Positions 1 to 6,243 of a stretch of DNA of 7,770 bases are shown here, in pieces. Source of the stretch: Haloarculaceae archaeon (lineage in GTDB: Archaea; Halobacteriota; Halobacteria; Halobacteriales; Haloarculaceae); NCBI GenBank assembly GCA_018609945.1, contig JAHENO010000020.1, forward strand, positions 1 to 7,770, written 5' to 3'. Positions within the stretch are counted from its first letter, which is position 1. Each line of letters starts with the position of its first letter. The notes below the pieces were generated by a model. The model worked only from the letters and a program-made list of their open reading frames with translations, searched no databases and was not told where the DNA came from. Both the position numbers and the translations under genes were made by a program.

Positions 1-700
1 CGGCGCCGTCAGAACCGCCGTCGCCCACCTCCGCGGGGCGGTCGAGACGGAACTCAACAGCGCGACCGACAACCCCCTCGTGTTCGACGCCGCCCATGTC
101 GACGACCGGGCCAGCGGGACCGACACGGCGGCCGTCCTCTCGGGCGGGAACTTCCACGGCGAACCGCTCGCGCTGCCCCTGGATTACGTCACGGACGCCC
201 TCGCGGAACTGGCGGCCATCTCCGAGCGCCGACTCGACCGCCTTCTCAACCCCAACATCCAGGAGGATCACCTGCCGCCCTTCCTGACCGCCGGGAGCGG
301 CCTGCAGTCGGGGTACATGCTCGCACAGTACACCGCGGCGGACCTCGTCAGCACCACTCGCTCACAGGGCCATCCCTCGACTGACAACATCCCGGTCAGT
401 GGCAATCAGGAAGACCACGTCAGCATGAGCGCGGCCAGCGCGTACGGCGCGCGCGAGGCGGTCGGGAACGCGCTCTCCGTCGTCGCGGCGGAACTGACCT
501 GCGCGACGCAGGCCCTGGAGTTCGTCGAGCACGAGCCCGGGACCGGGACGGGTGCCGTCGCGGTGCTGGTCCGCGAGCACGTCCCGCCGCTCGACGAGGA
601 CCGTCCCGTCGGCGAGGACGTCGAGCGCGTCCGCGACCTCGTGACCGCGGACCGTCTCGCCGAACGCGTCGAGCGCGCAATCGACGGCCGACTCCGCTGA
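1..700 (+). CDS. hutH: Histidine ammonia-lyase, C-terminal part (5' end outside window)
   Basis: This enzyme removes ammonia non-oxidatively from L-histidine to give urocanate, the first step of histidine degradation in the cytoplasm. The frame is open from base 2 and gives 232 residues ending in TGA at 698-700. The family is usually about 500-520 residues, so the N-terminal half with the Ala-Ser-Gly that forms the MIO cofactor lies upstream. Visible family motifs are NSATDNPLVFD near the left edge, SGGNFHGEP (nt 140-166), an SGYMLAQYTAADL helix (about 315-353) and the active-site segment NQEDHVSM (404-427) with its conserved Glu. The GTG at 80 is internal and is not a start. The family assignment is firm. 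The SGGNFHG motif and overall pattern favour histidine over phenylalanine or tyrosine lyase, though other aromatic ammonia-lyases share parts of these motifs. Other hut genes would be expected upstream but cannot be seen. Confidence 0.93.
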   Translation, partial: GAVRTAVAHLRGAVETELNSATDNPLVFDAAHVDDRASGTDTAAVLSGGNFHGEPLALPLDYVTDALAELAAISERRLDRLLNPNIQEDHLPPFLTAGSGLQSGYMLAQYTAADLVSTTRSQGHPSTDNIPVSGNQEDHVSMSAASAYGAREAVGNALSVVAAELTCATQALEFVEHEPGTGTGAVAVLVREHVPPLDEDRPVGEDVERVRDLVTADRLAERVERAIDGRLR

Positions 701-748
701 TCGTCGGCTGCCACCTGGACGCCGAAGGTCGGTCGCTGTCGTGCGATC

Positions 749-757
749 TTTTAAAAA
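749..757 (+). promoter_or_regulatory. TATA box upstream of the first binding-protein gene
   Basis: TTTTAAAAA is an AT-only island in GC-rich DNA, between the hutH stop and the ATG at 812. A TATA box centred at about 753 would start RNA near 780 and leave a leader of about 30 nt. The T-run could also serve as a hutH transcription end. A weaker alternative, ATTTGTAT at 778-785, would give an almost leaderless mRNA, and the absence of a clear Shine-Dalgarno before 812 leaves that open. Confidence 0.5.
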
Positions 758-811
758 CGCCGCCATATGGTGAACGCATTTGTATGATTCGTCCTACTGT
801 GCGTACGAGCC

Positions 812-2023
812 ATGAGGGACCGAACGAGGGGAGAGAACGGACGACTATCGAACAGATACTCGCGGCGGCGCTTCATCGCGGCAGCGGGTGCTGCGTCGAC
901 CATCGCGCTGGCGGGCTGTGGCGGTGGAGGCGGCGGCGACGGCGGAGACGGCAGCGACGGTGGCGATAGCGGCGGCGACGGCGGTGACGGCAGCAGCGAC
1001 GGCGGCGGGTCGTCGGACGGCAGCGCGAGCGCGCCGTCGAAGCCGGACAAACTGATCGTGCGGGCCTGGGGCGGCGCCTGGCAGGAGAACCTGAACGAGT
1101 TCATCGCCAAGCCCTTCACCGAGGACACGGGCATCACGGTCGAGTTCGACAACACGACGGAGGAGAAGATGCAGGGCAAGATCCGGACGGCGATCAACCA
1201 GGACCGGAACCCGCCGGTCAACGTCAACTGGTCGATCGCCCCCTCGACCTATCGGTCGTTCAAGGCGGACCTGATGACGCCGCTCGATCCCTCTGTCGTC
1301 TCGAACGTGGAAGGGTTGCTCGGGGCTGCCAAGCCGGAGAGCGAGGACCCGGCCTGGCCCTTCGTCAACCTCTACTCGTACACCTACGCGCTGACGTACA
1401 ACACCGACGAGGTCTCCTCGGAGCCGACCTCGTGGAGTGTGTGGTGGAACGACGAGTGGGAGAATTCCATCGGCCTCTACCCCGGCGGGGACGGCGTGAC
1501 CCCGGTCATCGCGAAGATGACCGGGACCGACCTGGGCGGGGACATGCCGGAGGTGTGGGAGAAGTACCGCCAGCTCAAGCCCAACGTCGGCGTCGTCGGC
1601 GACGACTCGACGCTGACCCAGAACCTCCGGCAAGGCGAGATCGCGATGTCGGTGATGCTCCCGGCGAACATCGTCAACGCGAGAGACGAGGGCGCACCCG
1701 TCGACTTCACCATCCCCGAGGAGGGTGCGCGGGCGAGCAGGGACACGATGTGGATCCCCAAGAACCAGGACGAGAGCCACACTTACTGGGGTCAGCAGTT
1801 CATCAACTACGCCGCCAGTAGCGAGCACATCGGCGGCTGGTGTCGCAACCTCGGCGTCGCGCCCCTCCACCCGGACGCCTCGGTACCCGACTGGATGCGC
1901 GAGTCCGTCGCCTTCCCGACCAGCGAGGACCAGTTCAATCAGATGATCACGGTCCCCCTGGACACAGTAGTCGAACATGGCTCCCAGTGGGCCAGCAAGT
2001 TCCAGGAGATCATTCAGGCCTGA
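812..2023 (+). CDS. Polyamine-type (PotD-like) ABC transporter substrate-binding lipoprotein
   Basis: This is the extracytoplasmic binding subunit of an ABC importer, 403 residues long. Residues 17-22 (SRRRFI) form a twin-arginine Tat motif. A short hydrophobic stretch then leads to the lipobox LAGC with Cys36 as the predicted lipid-anchored residue. A Gly/Asp/Ser linker fills about 37-79. The mature fold starts with LIVRAWGGAWQENLNEF and continues with segments typical of the PotD / SBP_bac family: an ALTYNTDEV strand near the middle, LRQGEIAMSVML, and the late WGQQFINYAASSEH helix. ATG 812 is the only start that gives a full Tat signal. It is followed at 118 nt by two PotB/PotC-like permeases, which supports the importer role. 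The substrate cannot be read from sequence: polyamines, opines, phosphonates and other small cations are all bound by this family. Nearby hutH suggests, but does not show, a link to amino-acid or amine use. Confidence 0.88.
   Translation: MRDRTRGENGRLSNRYSRRRFIAAAGAASTIALAGCGGGGGGDGGDGSDGGDSGGDGGDGSSDGGGSSDGSASAPSKPDKLIVRAWGGAWQENLNEFIAKPFTEDTGITVEFDNTTEEKMQGKIRTAINQDRNPPVNVNWSIAPSTYRSFKADLMTPLDPSVVSNVEGLLGAAKPESEDPAWPFVNLYSYTYALTYNTDEVSSEPTSWSVWWNDEWENSIGLYPGGDGVTPVIAKMTGTDLGGDMPEVWEKYRQLKPNVGVVGDDSTLTQNLRQGEIAMSVMLPANIVNARDEGAPVDFTIPEEGARASRDTMWIPKNQDESHTYWGQQFINYAASSEHIGGWCRNLGVAPLHPDASVPDWMRESVAFPTSEDQFNQMITVPLDTVVEHGSQWASKFQEIIQA
920..1024 (+). repeat. Low-complexity Gly/Asp/Ser linker-coding repeat, copy 1
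   Basis: This GGN/GAC-rich tract codes for the flexible linker (residues 37-71) between the lipidated Cys36 and the folded domain of the binding protein. Such acidic, glycine-rich spacers are common in haloarchaeal lipoproteins. Bases 941-976 match 5041-5076 in the second binding-protein gene at 31 of 36 positions and encode the same 12 residues. Confidence 0.7.
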
Positions 2024-2053
2024 CGTCGCGGGGGCTGTTCGACGCGCTCCCGT

Positions 2054-2065
2054 GGGAAACCTCCC
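2054..2065 (+). other. Weak hairpin between binding protein and first permease
   Basis: GGGA at 2054-2057 can pair with TCCC at 2062-2065 around a 4-nt loop, with two flanking G-U pairs possible. It lies 30 nt after the binding-protein stop and just before the TATA-like box at 2077. It could lower read-through into the permeases or protect the upstream mRNA end, but a 4-bp stem is weak evidence. Confidence 0.2.
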
Positions 2066-2076
2066 GTAGAGCAAGC

Positions 2077-2084
2077 GTTATAAC
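2077..2084 (+). promoter_or_regulatory. TATA-like box upstream of the first permease
   Basis: The palindrome GTTATAAC stands out in a GC-rich gap. Centred at about 2080.5, it would start RNA near 2105-2110, some 35 nt before ATG 2142. This suggests the permeases have their own promoter in addition to read-through from the binding-protein gene. Downstream, GCAC at 2090-2093 and GTGC at 2101-2104 form a short inverted repeat around CACGTG that could be an operator. Confidence 0.45.
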
Positions 2085-2115
2085 GGTCGGCACGTCACGT
2101 GTGCAACGTCACTCG

Positions 2116-2145
2116 ATGACTCCTGTTCGCGGGGCGATCGCATGA
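2116..2145 (+). CDS. Possible 9-codon leader ORF (MTPVRGAIA) overlapping the permease start
   Basis: An ATG at 2116 opens nine codons that stop at TGA 2143-2145, so the stop overlaps the permease ATG (2142-2144) as ATGA, the classic layout for translational coupling. The ATG is only about 6-11 nt after the transcription start predicted from the TATA box at 2077-2084, so it could be read by near-leaderless initiation. The peptide has no recognisable residue bias that would signal attenuation. A chance occurrence of so short an ORF is quite possible. Confidence 0.25.
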   Translation: MTPVRGAIA

Positions 2146-3101
2146 GCATCCGGGAGGCCGTTCAGGAGACGCGCGTCCGCCTGCAGTGGCAGGTCATGGA
2201 CGCCCTCATCGCGGTCAAGGAGCGGCTCCCGGTCGACTTCACGGCCCTCTCGAACCGGTTCGGGTACGCTCTCATCGTGCCGGGCGTGGCCCTCGTCAGC
2301 TTCCTCGCCGTCGGGATGGGCCTTCTCGCGTGGTACAGCGTTCTCACCTACGACTCCATCGACATCTTCGTCTACCAGTACACGCTCGAGAACTGGCAGC
2401 GCCTCGTGGAGACGACGGCGTTTCACAGCGTGTTTGTCAGGACCGTGACCTACTCGGCGGCGGTCACCGTCGGCTGTGTCGCGCTGTCGATCCCGTACGC
2501 GTATCTCATCGTCCGGACCGAGCGGGCGCTGTTCCGGAACTTCCTCCTCTTTGGGCTGTTCGTCCCCTTCTTCAGCGGCGTCATCATCCGGGTGTACGGG
2601 TGGCTCATCATCCTCGGCAAGGACGGCCTCCTCAACTGGGGGCTGGGGGCGCTCGGCCTCGGGCGGGTCGACATTATCGGGACGCCGGTCGCGGTCTTCG
2701 TCGGGCTGTTGCAGTATCTGCTGCCGTTCGCGGTCCTGCTGGTGACCCCGGCGATCGCGAGCATCGACGCCGACCTGGAGCGTGCCGCGAAAAACTGCGG
2801 CGCGACCCAGTGGGAGACGTTCCGCCACGTCGTGCTCCCGCTGGCCCGGCCGGGGATCACCGCCGCGACCATCGTCGTGTTCACCATCTCCATGGCGAAC
2901 TTCTCGATCCCCGACCTGCTGGGTGGGGGTACCAACGCCTTCGTCGCGAACTTCATCTTCAACAAGATTTTCGATACGCTCAATTACCCGTTCGCGGCCG
3001 TCCTGAGCCTCGTCCTCGTCGCAGTCGCGTCGCTGTTCGTCCTGGGTGTGTTCAAGATCTACGGCACCGGAACGCTCGGCATGGAGGTAGAGGACGCGTG
3101 A
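2142..3101 (+). CDS. PotB-like ABC transporter permease
   Basis: This is the first of two membrane subunits that would form the translocation channel of the importer whose binding protein is at 812. The protein has 319 residues with a cytoplasmic N-terminus of about 40 and roughly six hydrophobic segments (about 41-68, 100-125, 132-155, 181-205, 240-262 and 284-306). Between segments 4 and 5 lies the EAA coupling loop that docks the ATPase: LERAAKNCGA starting at 212 and ending in the PLARPGI region near 233-239. Length and layout fit PotB (binding-protein-dependent transport, inner-membrane component). ATG 2142 was chosen because it precedes the whole first membrane span and overlaps the tiny leader stop. 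Met19 is a possible later start. The next permease follows after 16 nt, so the two are certainly co-transcribed. No ATPase of this family lies next to them. Confidence 0.9.
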   Translation: MSIREAVQETRVRLQWQVMDALIAVKERLPVDFTALSNRFGYALIVPGVALVSFLAVGMGLLAWYSVLTYDSIDIFVYQYTLENWQRLVETTAFHSVFVRTVTYSAAVTVGCVALSIPYAYLIVRTERALFRNFLLFGLFVPFFSGVIIRVYGWLIILGKDGLLNWGLGALGLGRVDIIGTPVAVFVGLLQYLLPFAVLLVTPAIASIDADLERAAKNCGATQWETFRHVVLPLARPGITAATIVVFTISMANFSIPDLLGGGTNAFVANFIFNKIFDTLNYPFAAVLSLVLVAVASLFVLGVFKIYGTGTLGMEVEDA

Positions 3102-3102
3102 G

Positions 3103-3110
3103 GGGAGTGA
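3103..3110 (+). promoter_or_regulatory. Shine-Dalgarno-like site of the second permease
   Basis: GGGAGTGA lies 7 nt before ATG 3118 and resembles the archaeal GGAGGTGA consensus. It begins directly after the first permease stop at 3099-3101. It is the clearest ribosome-binding site in the window, as expected for an internal gene of an operon rather than the first gene of a leaderless mRNA. Confidence 0.55.
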
Positions 3111-3117
3111 CCGACGC

Positions 3118-3936
3118 ATGACCGGGACCGACCGATTCAGTGGTCAGTTCCGGACCGATCACCCCTACCTGACGGCGTTCGCGTTACTGGAGTTCGTGTT
3201 TCTCGTGTTGCCGTCGCTGATCATCCTCGTCGTCTCGCTGGGTGCCAGCCAGATCATCACCTTCCCGCCGACGGAGTTCACCCTCAAGTGGTACGTCTCG
3301 CTGCTCGATCAGCCACAGTACGTCGAACCCTTCCTCAACAGCGTGCTCGTCGCCACGTTCTGTACCGTCATCTCGATCCCGATCGGCGTCTCGACCGCCC
3401 TCGGGCTGAACCGCTACGACATCAGGTTCGAGCACGGCCTCCAGATCTACCTCCTCCTGCCGTTCACCGTCCCGCTGGTCGTCTCGGGGTTCATCCTGCT
3501 GATCCTCTTTGGCCGGCTCGGATGGATCGGCGACCTCTGGGCGGTCGGGCTGGCGCTGACGATCATCAACATCCCCTTCATGATCTGGAGCGTCGCCTCG
3601 AGCGTCAACGCGCTCGACCGGTCGCTCGAAAACGCCGCCCGGAGCCTCGGTGCCGACCAGCTCCAGACGTTCCTCCACGTCACCCTCCCCTCGCTGATGC
3701 CGGGTGTCATCTCCGGCTCCTTCCTGATGTTCATGCTGGCGCTGAACGAGTTTCTCGTCAGCCTCATCATCACGACGAACGCGACGGAGACCCTACCCGT
3801 CGCCATCTACGGGGCGATCCGGGGGAACATCAGCCCACAGATCGCCGCCGTCTCCAGCATTTACGTCGTCGTCGCGATTCTCGCAATCGTCGCCGCCGAC
3901 CGGCTCGTCGGCCTCGAACGGTTCCTCCACGCCTGA
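3118..3936 (+). CDS. PotC-like ABC transporter permease
   Basis: This is the second membrane subunit of the polyamine-type importer, 272 residues with about six membrane segments (roughly 18-42, 72-96, 106-131, 140-163, 195-217 and 243-262). The EAA loop begins at Leu170 (LENAARSLGA) and runs to LPSLMPGV near 190-197. Its conserved Gly178 and downstream Pro residues match the family, so it should be able to engage an ATPase. The length fits PotC, which is normally shorter than PotB, and the order PotD-PotB-PotC is usual. The start has a good ribosome-binding site 7 nt upstream. The TGA stop lies inside a perfect inverted repeat, which suggests the transcript ends here. The next gene codes for an ATPase of a different importer class and has its own promoter, so the cognate PotA-type subunit must come from elsewhere. 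Confidence 0.9.
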   Translation: MTGTDRFSGQFRTDHPYLTAFALLEFVFLVLPSLIILVVSLGASQIITFPPTEFTLKWYVSLLDQPQYVEPFLNSVLVATFCTVISIPIGVSTALGLNRYDIRFEHGLQIYLLLPFTVPLVVSGFILLILFGRLGWIGDLWAVGLALTIINIPFMIWSVASSVNALDRSLENAARSLGADQLQTFLHVTLPSLMPGVISGSFLMFMLALNEFLVSLIITTNATETLPVAIYGAIRGNISPQIAAVSSIYVVVAILAIVAADRLVGLERFLHA

Positions 3937-3947
3937 CAGCGTCAGGC
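3931..3947 (+). terminator. Perfect 7-bp hairpin over the second permease stop
   Basis: GCCTGAC (3931-3937) pairs perfectly with GTCAGGC (3941-3947) around the loop AGC, and the stop codon TGA sits in the left arm. It lies 18 nt before the TATA box of the next gene, so it marks the boundary between the two importers. No T-run follows, so it may stabilise or process the 3' end rather than end transcription in the bacterial way. Confidence 0.4.
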
Positions 3948-3964
3948 TCTCGCCGCTGGCAAGG

Positions 3965-3972
3965 TATTATAA
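3965..3972 (+). promoter_or_regulatory. TATA box of the CUT2 importer, leaderless start expected
   Basis: TATTATAA is centred about 28 nt before ATG 3997, so transcription should begin at or within a few bases of the start codon. No Shine-Dalgarno is visible, in agreement with a leaderless mRNA, which is common in haloarchaea. The box supports the CUT2 operon being separate from the permeases just upstream. Confidence 0.65.
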
Positions 3973-3996
3973 CAGTGGCGGGTACGAGTAGCGTGC

Positions 3997-4794
3997 ATGG
4001 CGAGCGCAGACCGTCTCGCGGAAGTGGCTGACGCCGACGCCCCGATAATCGAGATGCGCGGTATCAAGAAGAGTTTCGGGCAGGTCGTGGCTCTCGACGG
4101 AGTGGACCTCACGCTCGAAGAGGGCGAGGTCCTGGCGCTCGTCGGCGACAACGGCTCGGGCAAGTCGACCCTCATCAAGACGCTCGTCGGCGTCCATCAG
4201 CCCGACGCAGGCACCATCTCGATCCGGGGCGAAGAGCGGACCATCACGAGCCCGAAAGTCGCTCGTGAATACGGTATTTCGACGGTCTACCAGGACCTCG
4301 CGCTCGTGGACACGCTCTCGGTCGCCGCCAACATGTTTCTCGGACGGACGCCGACCAAGCGGGTCGGGATCGTCCGACAGGTCGACTGGGCGCAGATGAA
4401 CGAACGGGCCGAAGAGATACTCCGGACCCGGCTGAACATCGAAGTCGACACCACCAAGGAAGTCGAGTTCCTCTCCGGCGGTGAGCGACAGGCCATCGCC
4501 ATCGGCCGTGCGCTCGTCACCGATCCCGACATCGTGATAATGGACGAACCGATGTCGGCGCTCTCGACCGACTCCAAGAGCAAGGTTCGCGAACTCGTCC
4601 GATCCCTCAACGACGAAGGCATAACCGTACTACTCATCAGCCACAGCCTCGACGAAGTGTTCAGCCTCACCGACCGCGTCACCGTTCTCGACAACGGCCG
4701 CCTCGTCGGCACTGTCGAGACCGACCGCGTCTCGAAAGACGACATCGTCCAGATGATCGTCGCCGGCGAGATGCCGGCGGGCGCCGACGGGTAG
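3997..4794 (+). CDS. CUT2-type (FrcA-like) single-domain ABC ATPase
   Basis: This cytoplasmic subunit hydrolyses ATP to drive the importer formed with the binding protein at 4936 and permease at 6314. In its 265 residues all nucleotide-binding motifs are intact: Walker A GDNGSGKST (50-58), Q-loop Gln99 in STVYQDLALV, signature LSGGERQ (159-165), Walker B IVIMDEP with catalytic Glu184 (179-185) and switch His216. The segment after the Q-loop, LSVAANMFLGR (107-117), is typical of carbohydrate-type CUT2 ATPases. RbsA and XylG are about 500 residues with two fused domains. This protein holds one domain like FrcA, so two copies must pair. About 16 residues precede the first strand (IIEMRGIKKSF). 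The start is set by the TATA box 28 nt upstream. A PotA-type assignment is unlikely because the protein ends soon after the ATPase core, without PotA's C-terminal TOBE-like domain. Confidence 0.92.
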   Translation: MASADRLAEVADADAPIIEMRGIKKSFGQVVALDGVDLTLEEGEVLALVGDNGSGKSTLIKTLVGVHQPDAGTISIRGEERTITSPKVAREYGISTVYQDLALVDTLSVAANMFLGRTPTKRVGIVRQVDWAQMNERAEEILRTRLNIEVDTTKEVEFLSGGERQAIAIGRALVTDPDIVIMDEPMSALSTDSKSKVRELVRSLNDEGITVLLISHSLDEVFSLTDRVTVLDNGRLVGTVETDRVSKDDIVQMIVAGEMPAGADG

Positions 4795-4807
4795 TATTCC
4801 GCAGATT

Positions 4808-4825
4808 CTGTCCCCACCGGGACAG
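4808..4825 (+). other. Perfect 7-bp hairpin after the ATPase gene
   Basis: CTGTCCC (4808-4814) pairs perfectly with GGGACAG (4819-4825) around a CACC loop, 13 nt after the ATPase stop. No T-run follows. It could end or protect the ATPase transcript before the binding-protein promoter at 4901, helping the cell make more binding protein than ATPase. A protein-binding site is an alternative reading of the same palindrome. Confidence 0.4.
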
Positions 4826-4890
4826 CAGGCCGACTACCGACTCACGTCTTCGTTTGCGGAACAACGGGCTCGTTTAATGTCCTCCCCCAA

Positions 4891-4909
4891 GAGGAAGGGG
4901 TATTTTTAA
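4891..4909 (+). promoter_or_regulatory. BRE-like purine tract and TATA box of the second binding protein
   Basis: The purine run GAGGAAGGGG (4891-4900) resembles a TFB-recognition element and is followed at once by TATTTTTAA (4901-4909). The TATA centre is about 31 nt before ATG 4936, which predicts RNA starting within a few bases of the start codon. This is a strong candidate for an independent promoter that lets the binding protein be made in excess. Confidence 0.6.
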
Positions 4910-4935
4910 GTGTTACCCCCGCGCCAAGGTTTGCT

Positions 4936-6198
4936 ATGCCGTCTGATAACACACGGGATGGTATCGGCCGACGGAAGTACATTTCGGCGCTGGGGGTTGG
5001 CGTCACCGCGGTCCTCGCAGGGTGTGGCGGCGACGGCGATGGCGGCGATGGCAGCGACGGTGGGGACAGCGGCGGTGGTAGTGACGGCAGTGACGGTAGC
5101 GATGGCGGCGACGGTAGCGACGGGGATATGTCAGACGGGACGGCGACCGCGACCCCCGATAGCGGGTACACCTTCGGGTTCCCGGTCAACAATCTCGGGA
5201 GTACCTGGAAGCGGATGTTCAAGCGAACGGCCGAGATCTACGCCCAGGAATCGAGCCACGACCTCGAACTCGTCATCACCGACGCCGAGTTCGACGCGAC
5301 GAAGCAGATCGACCAGATCCGCAGCATGGTCAACCAGGGCATCGACGCGCTCCTGTTGAACGCCGCTGCGTCCGACGCGCTCGCGGGCATCACCGAGGAG
5401 GTGGCCGGCCAGGGCATCCCGGTCTACAGCGCAGACACGACCGCGACGACCTCCGAGGTCAACCTGTTCACGGGGTTTGGAAGCGTGCGGGGGGGTCGAC
5501 GCGCGGGCGAGCGACTCATCGAGGCTATGCAGCCCGAGGGTGGCAACATATACGCGATCATGGGCGATCCGGCCGTCGAGACGATCGCCCTTCGGAAGCA
5601 GGGCCTCGACGAAGCGGTCGCCGAGGCCGACAACGTCGAGGTAGTCGGGAGCGGTCCGGGCAAGTTCAGCCGCGACGAGACGGCGACCGCACTGGACGCG
5701 TTCATGCAACAGCAACAGGTCGACGGGATCTTCTCGACGTGGGGTGGCGCGTCGCTCTCGGCGGTTACCGTCCTCGAGCGCCGCGACATGTTGGCCGCAA
5801 AGGGCGAGGAGGGCCACGTGCCCATCGTTCCCATCGACGGCTTCCCGAAGGTGCTCGAGAACATCCGGAAGGGATTCATCGACGCGGCGCTGCAGCAGCC
5901 GATGCCAGCCTACGGCCCACTGTCGTTCGAACTCATGATCCAGCACCTCGAGAACGGGGGGTACCAGGGGCCGTCGCCGGGTGACGAACTGACCACGAAT
6001 GATCTGCAACTGCAGGACGTCGAGTTCGAGGGCGTCAGACCGTTCTCGGAGTCGTTCTGGGCACCTGCCAGTGCGACGAGCTTCGAATCCGACGGCGAGT
6101 CACTCCATCCCTGGATGAAACCGCGAGCCGTGATGATCACGGAGGACAACGTCGACGCGGGGTTCCTCTGGGGGAACTACGCCGACCAGCTACTGTAG
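4936..6198 (+). CDS. CUT2-type substrate-binding lipoprotein (periplasmic-binding protein type 1 fold)
   Basis: This exported lipid-anchored receptor, 420 residues, would deliver substrate to the permease at 6314. The Tat motif GRRKYIS (11-17) and the lipobox LAGC ending at Cys30 are followed by a Gly/Asp/Ser linker (31-76). The mature domain starts at YTFGFPVNNLGSTW. It shows typical type-1 features: TDAEFDATKQIDQIRSM (115-131), a GIDALLLNAAASDAL strand-helix (135-149), GFGSVRGGRRAGERL (181-195), GGNIYAIMGDP (202-212) and PIDGFPKVLENIRKG (299-313). A tail after about 350 is somewhat extended compared with RbsB (roughly 300 residues in total), with extra length also from signal and linker. 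Relatives bind ribose, xylose, fructose, autoinducer-2 and other polyols, and some bind non-sugars. The ligand here is unknown. The start is fixed by the Tat signal and by a TATA box about 30 nt upstream. Confidence 0.88.
   Translation: MPSDNTRDGIGRRKYISALGVGVTAVLAGCGGDGDGGDGSDGGDSGGGSDGSDGSDGGDGSDGDMSDGTATATPDSGYTFGFPVNNLGSTWKRMFKRTAEIYAQESSHDLELVITDAEFDATKQIDQIRSMVNQGIDALLLNAAASDALAGITEEVAGQGIPVYSADTTATTSEVNLFTGFGSVRGGRRAGERLIEAMQPEGGNIYAIMGDPAVETIALRKQGLDEAVAEADNVEVVGSGPGKFSRDETATALDAFMQQQQVDGIFSTWGGASLSAVTVLERRDMLAAKGEEGHVPIVPIDGFPKVLENIRKGFIDAALQQPMPAYGPLSFELMIQHLENGGYQGPSPGDELTTNDLQLQDVEFEGVRPFSESFWAPASATSFESDGESLHPWMKPRAVMITEDNVDAGFLWGNYADQLL
5026..5127 (+). repeat. Low-complexity Gly/Asp/Ser linker-coding repeat, copy 2
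   Basis: This tract codes for residues 31-64 of the CUT2 binding protein, the spacer between the lipid anchor and the binding domain. Bases 5041-5076 match 941-976 in the unrelated PotD-like gene, with both encoding GGDGSDGGDSGG. The rest is a run of GGC/GGT, GAC/GAT and AGC/AGT codons prone to slippage. Confidence 0.7.
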
Positions 6199-6213
6199 TC
6201 CGGCCACTCCGAG

Positions 6214-6243
6214 GTCCCGTTGCGAGACACGGCGGAAACGGAC
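6214..6243 (+). other. Bulged hairpin between the CUT2 binding protein and permease
   Basis: GTCCCGTT (6214-6221) can pair with AACGGAC (6237-6243) in seven base pairs if one C is bulged, leaving a 15-nt loop. It begins 16 nt after the binding-protein stop. Such 3' structures can stabilise binding-protein mRNA relative to the permease, but the bulge and the large loop make this weak. No TATA box or clear Shine-Dalgarno is seen in the rest of this 115-nt gap. Confidence 0.25.

Noticed and set aside
80..700. Complete 206-residue protein starting at GTG 80
   Set aside because: The frame is open to the left edge and reads NSATDNPLVFD across the GTG, a histidine ammonia-lyase motif, so the GTG is internal.
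920..1024. Repetitive GGC/GAC tract considered as a tandem-repeat array or CRISPR-like element
   Set aside because: There is no regular repeat-spacer period, and the tract is in frame as an ordinary haloarchaeal lipoprotein linker. The same applies to 5026-5127.
845..2074. 409-codon open frame on the minus strand
   Set aside because: It lies opposite the PotD-like gene. Its product is Arg/Val/Asp-rich low-complexity sequence with no recognisable domain, and the frame stays open because of GC-rich codon structure on the other strand.
2109..3119. 336-codon open frame on the minus strand
   Set aside because: It is antisense to the first permease, highly charged (Glu/Asp/Arg/Pro) and without hydrophobic or domain structure, so it is a shadow of the real gene.
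3997..4794. The ATPase as the PotA-type partner of the upstream permeases
   Set aside because: It lacks PotA's C-terminal extension, has a CUT2-type segment after the Q-loop, sits behind its own promoter and is followed by a CUT2 receptor and permease.
5131..6009. 292-codon open frame on the minus strand
   Set aside because: It is opposite the CUT2 binding protein, whose Tat signal and type-1 motifs are unmistakable. The antisense product has no family features.
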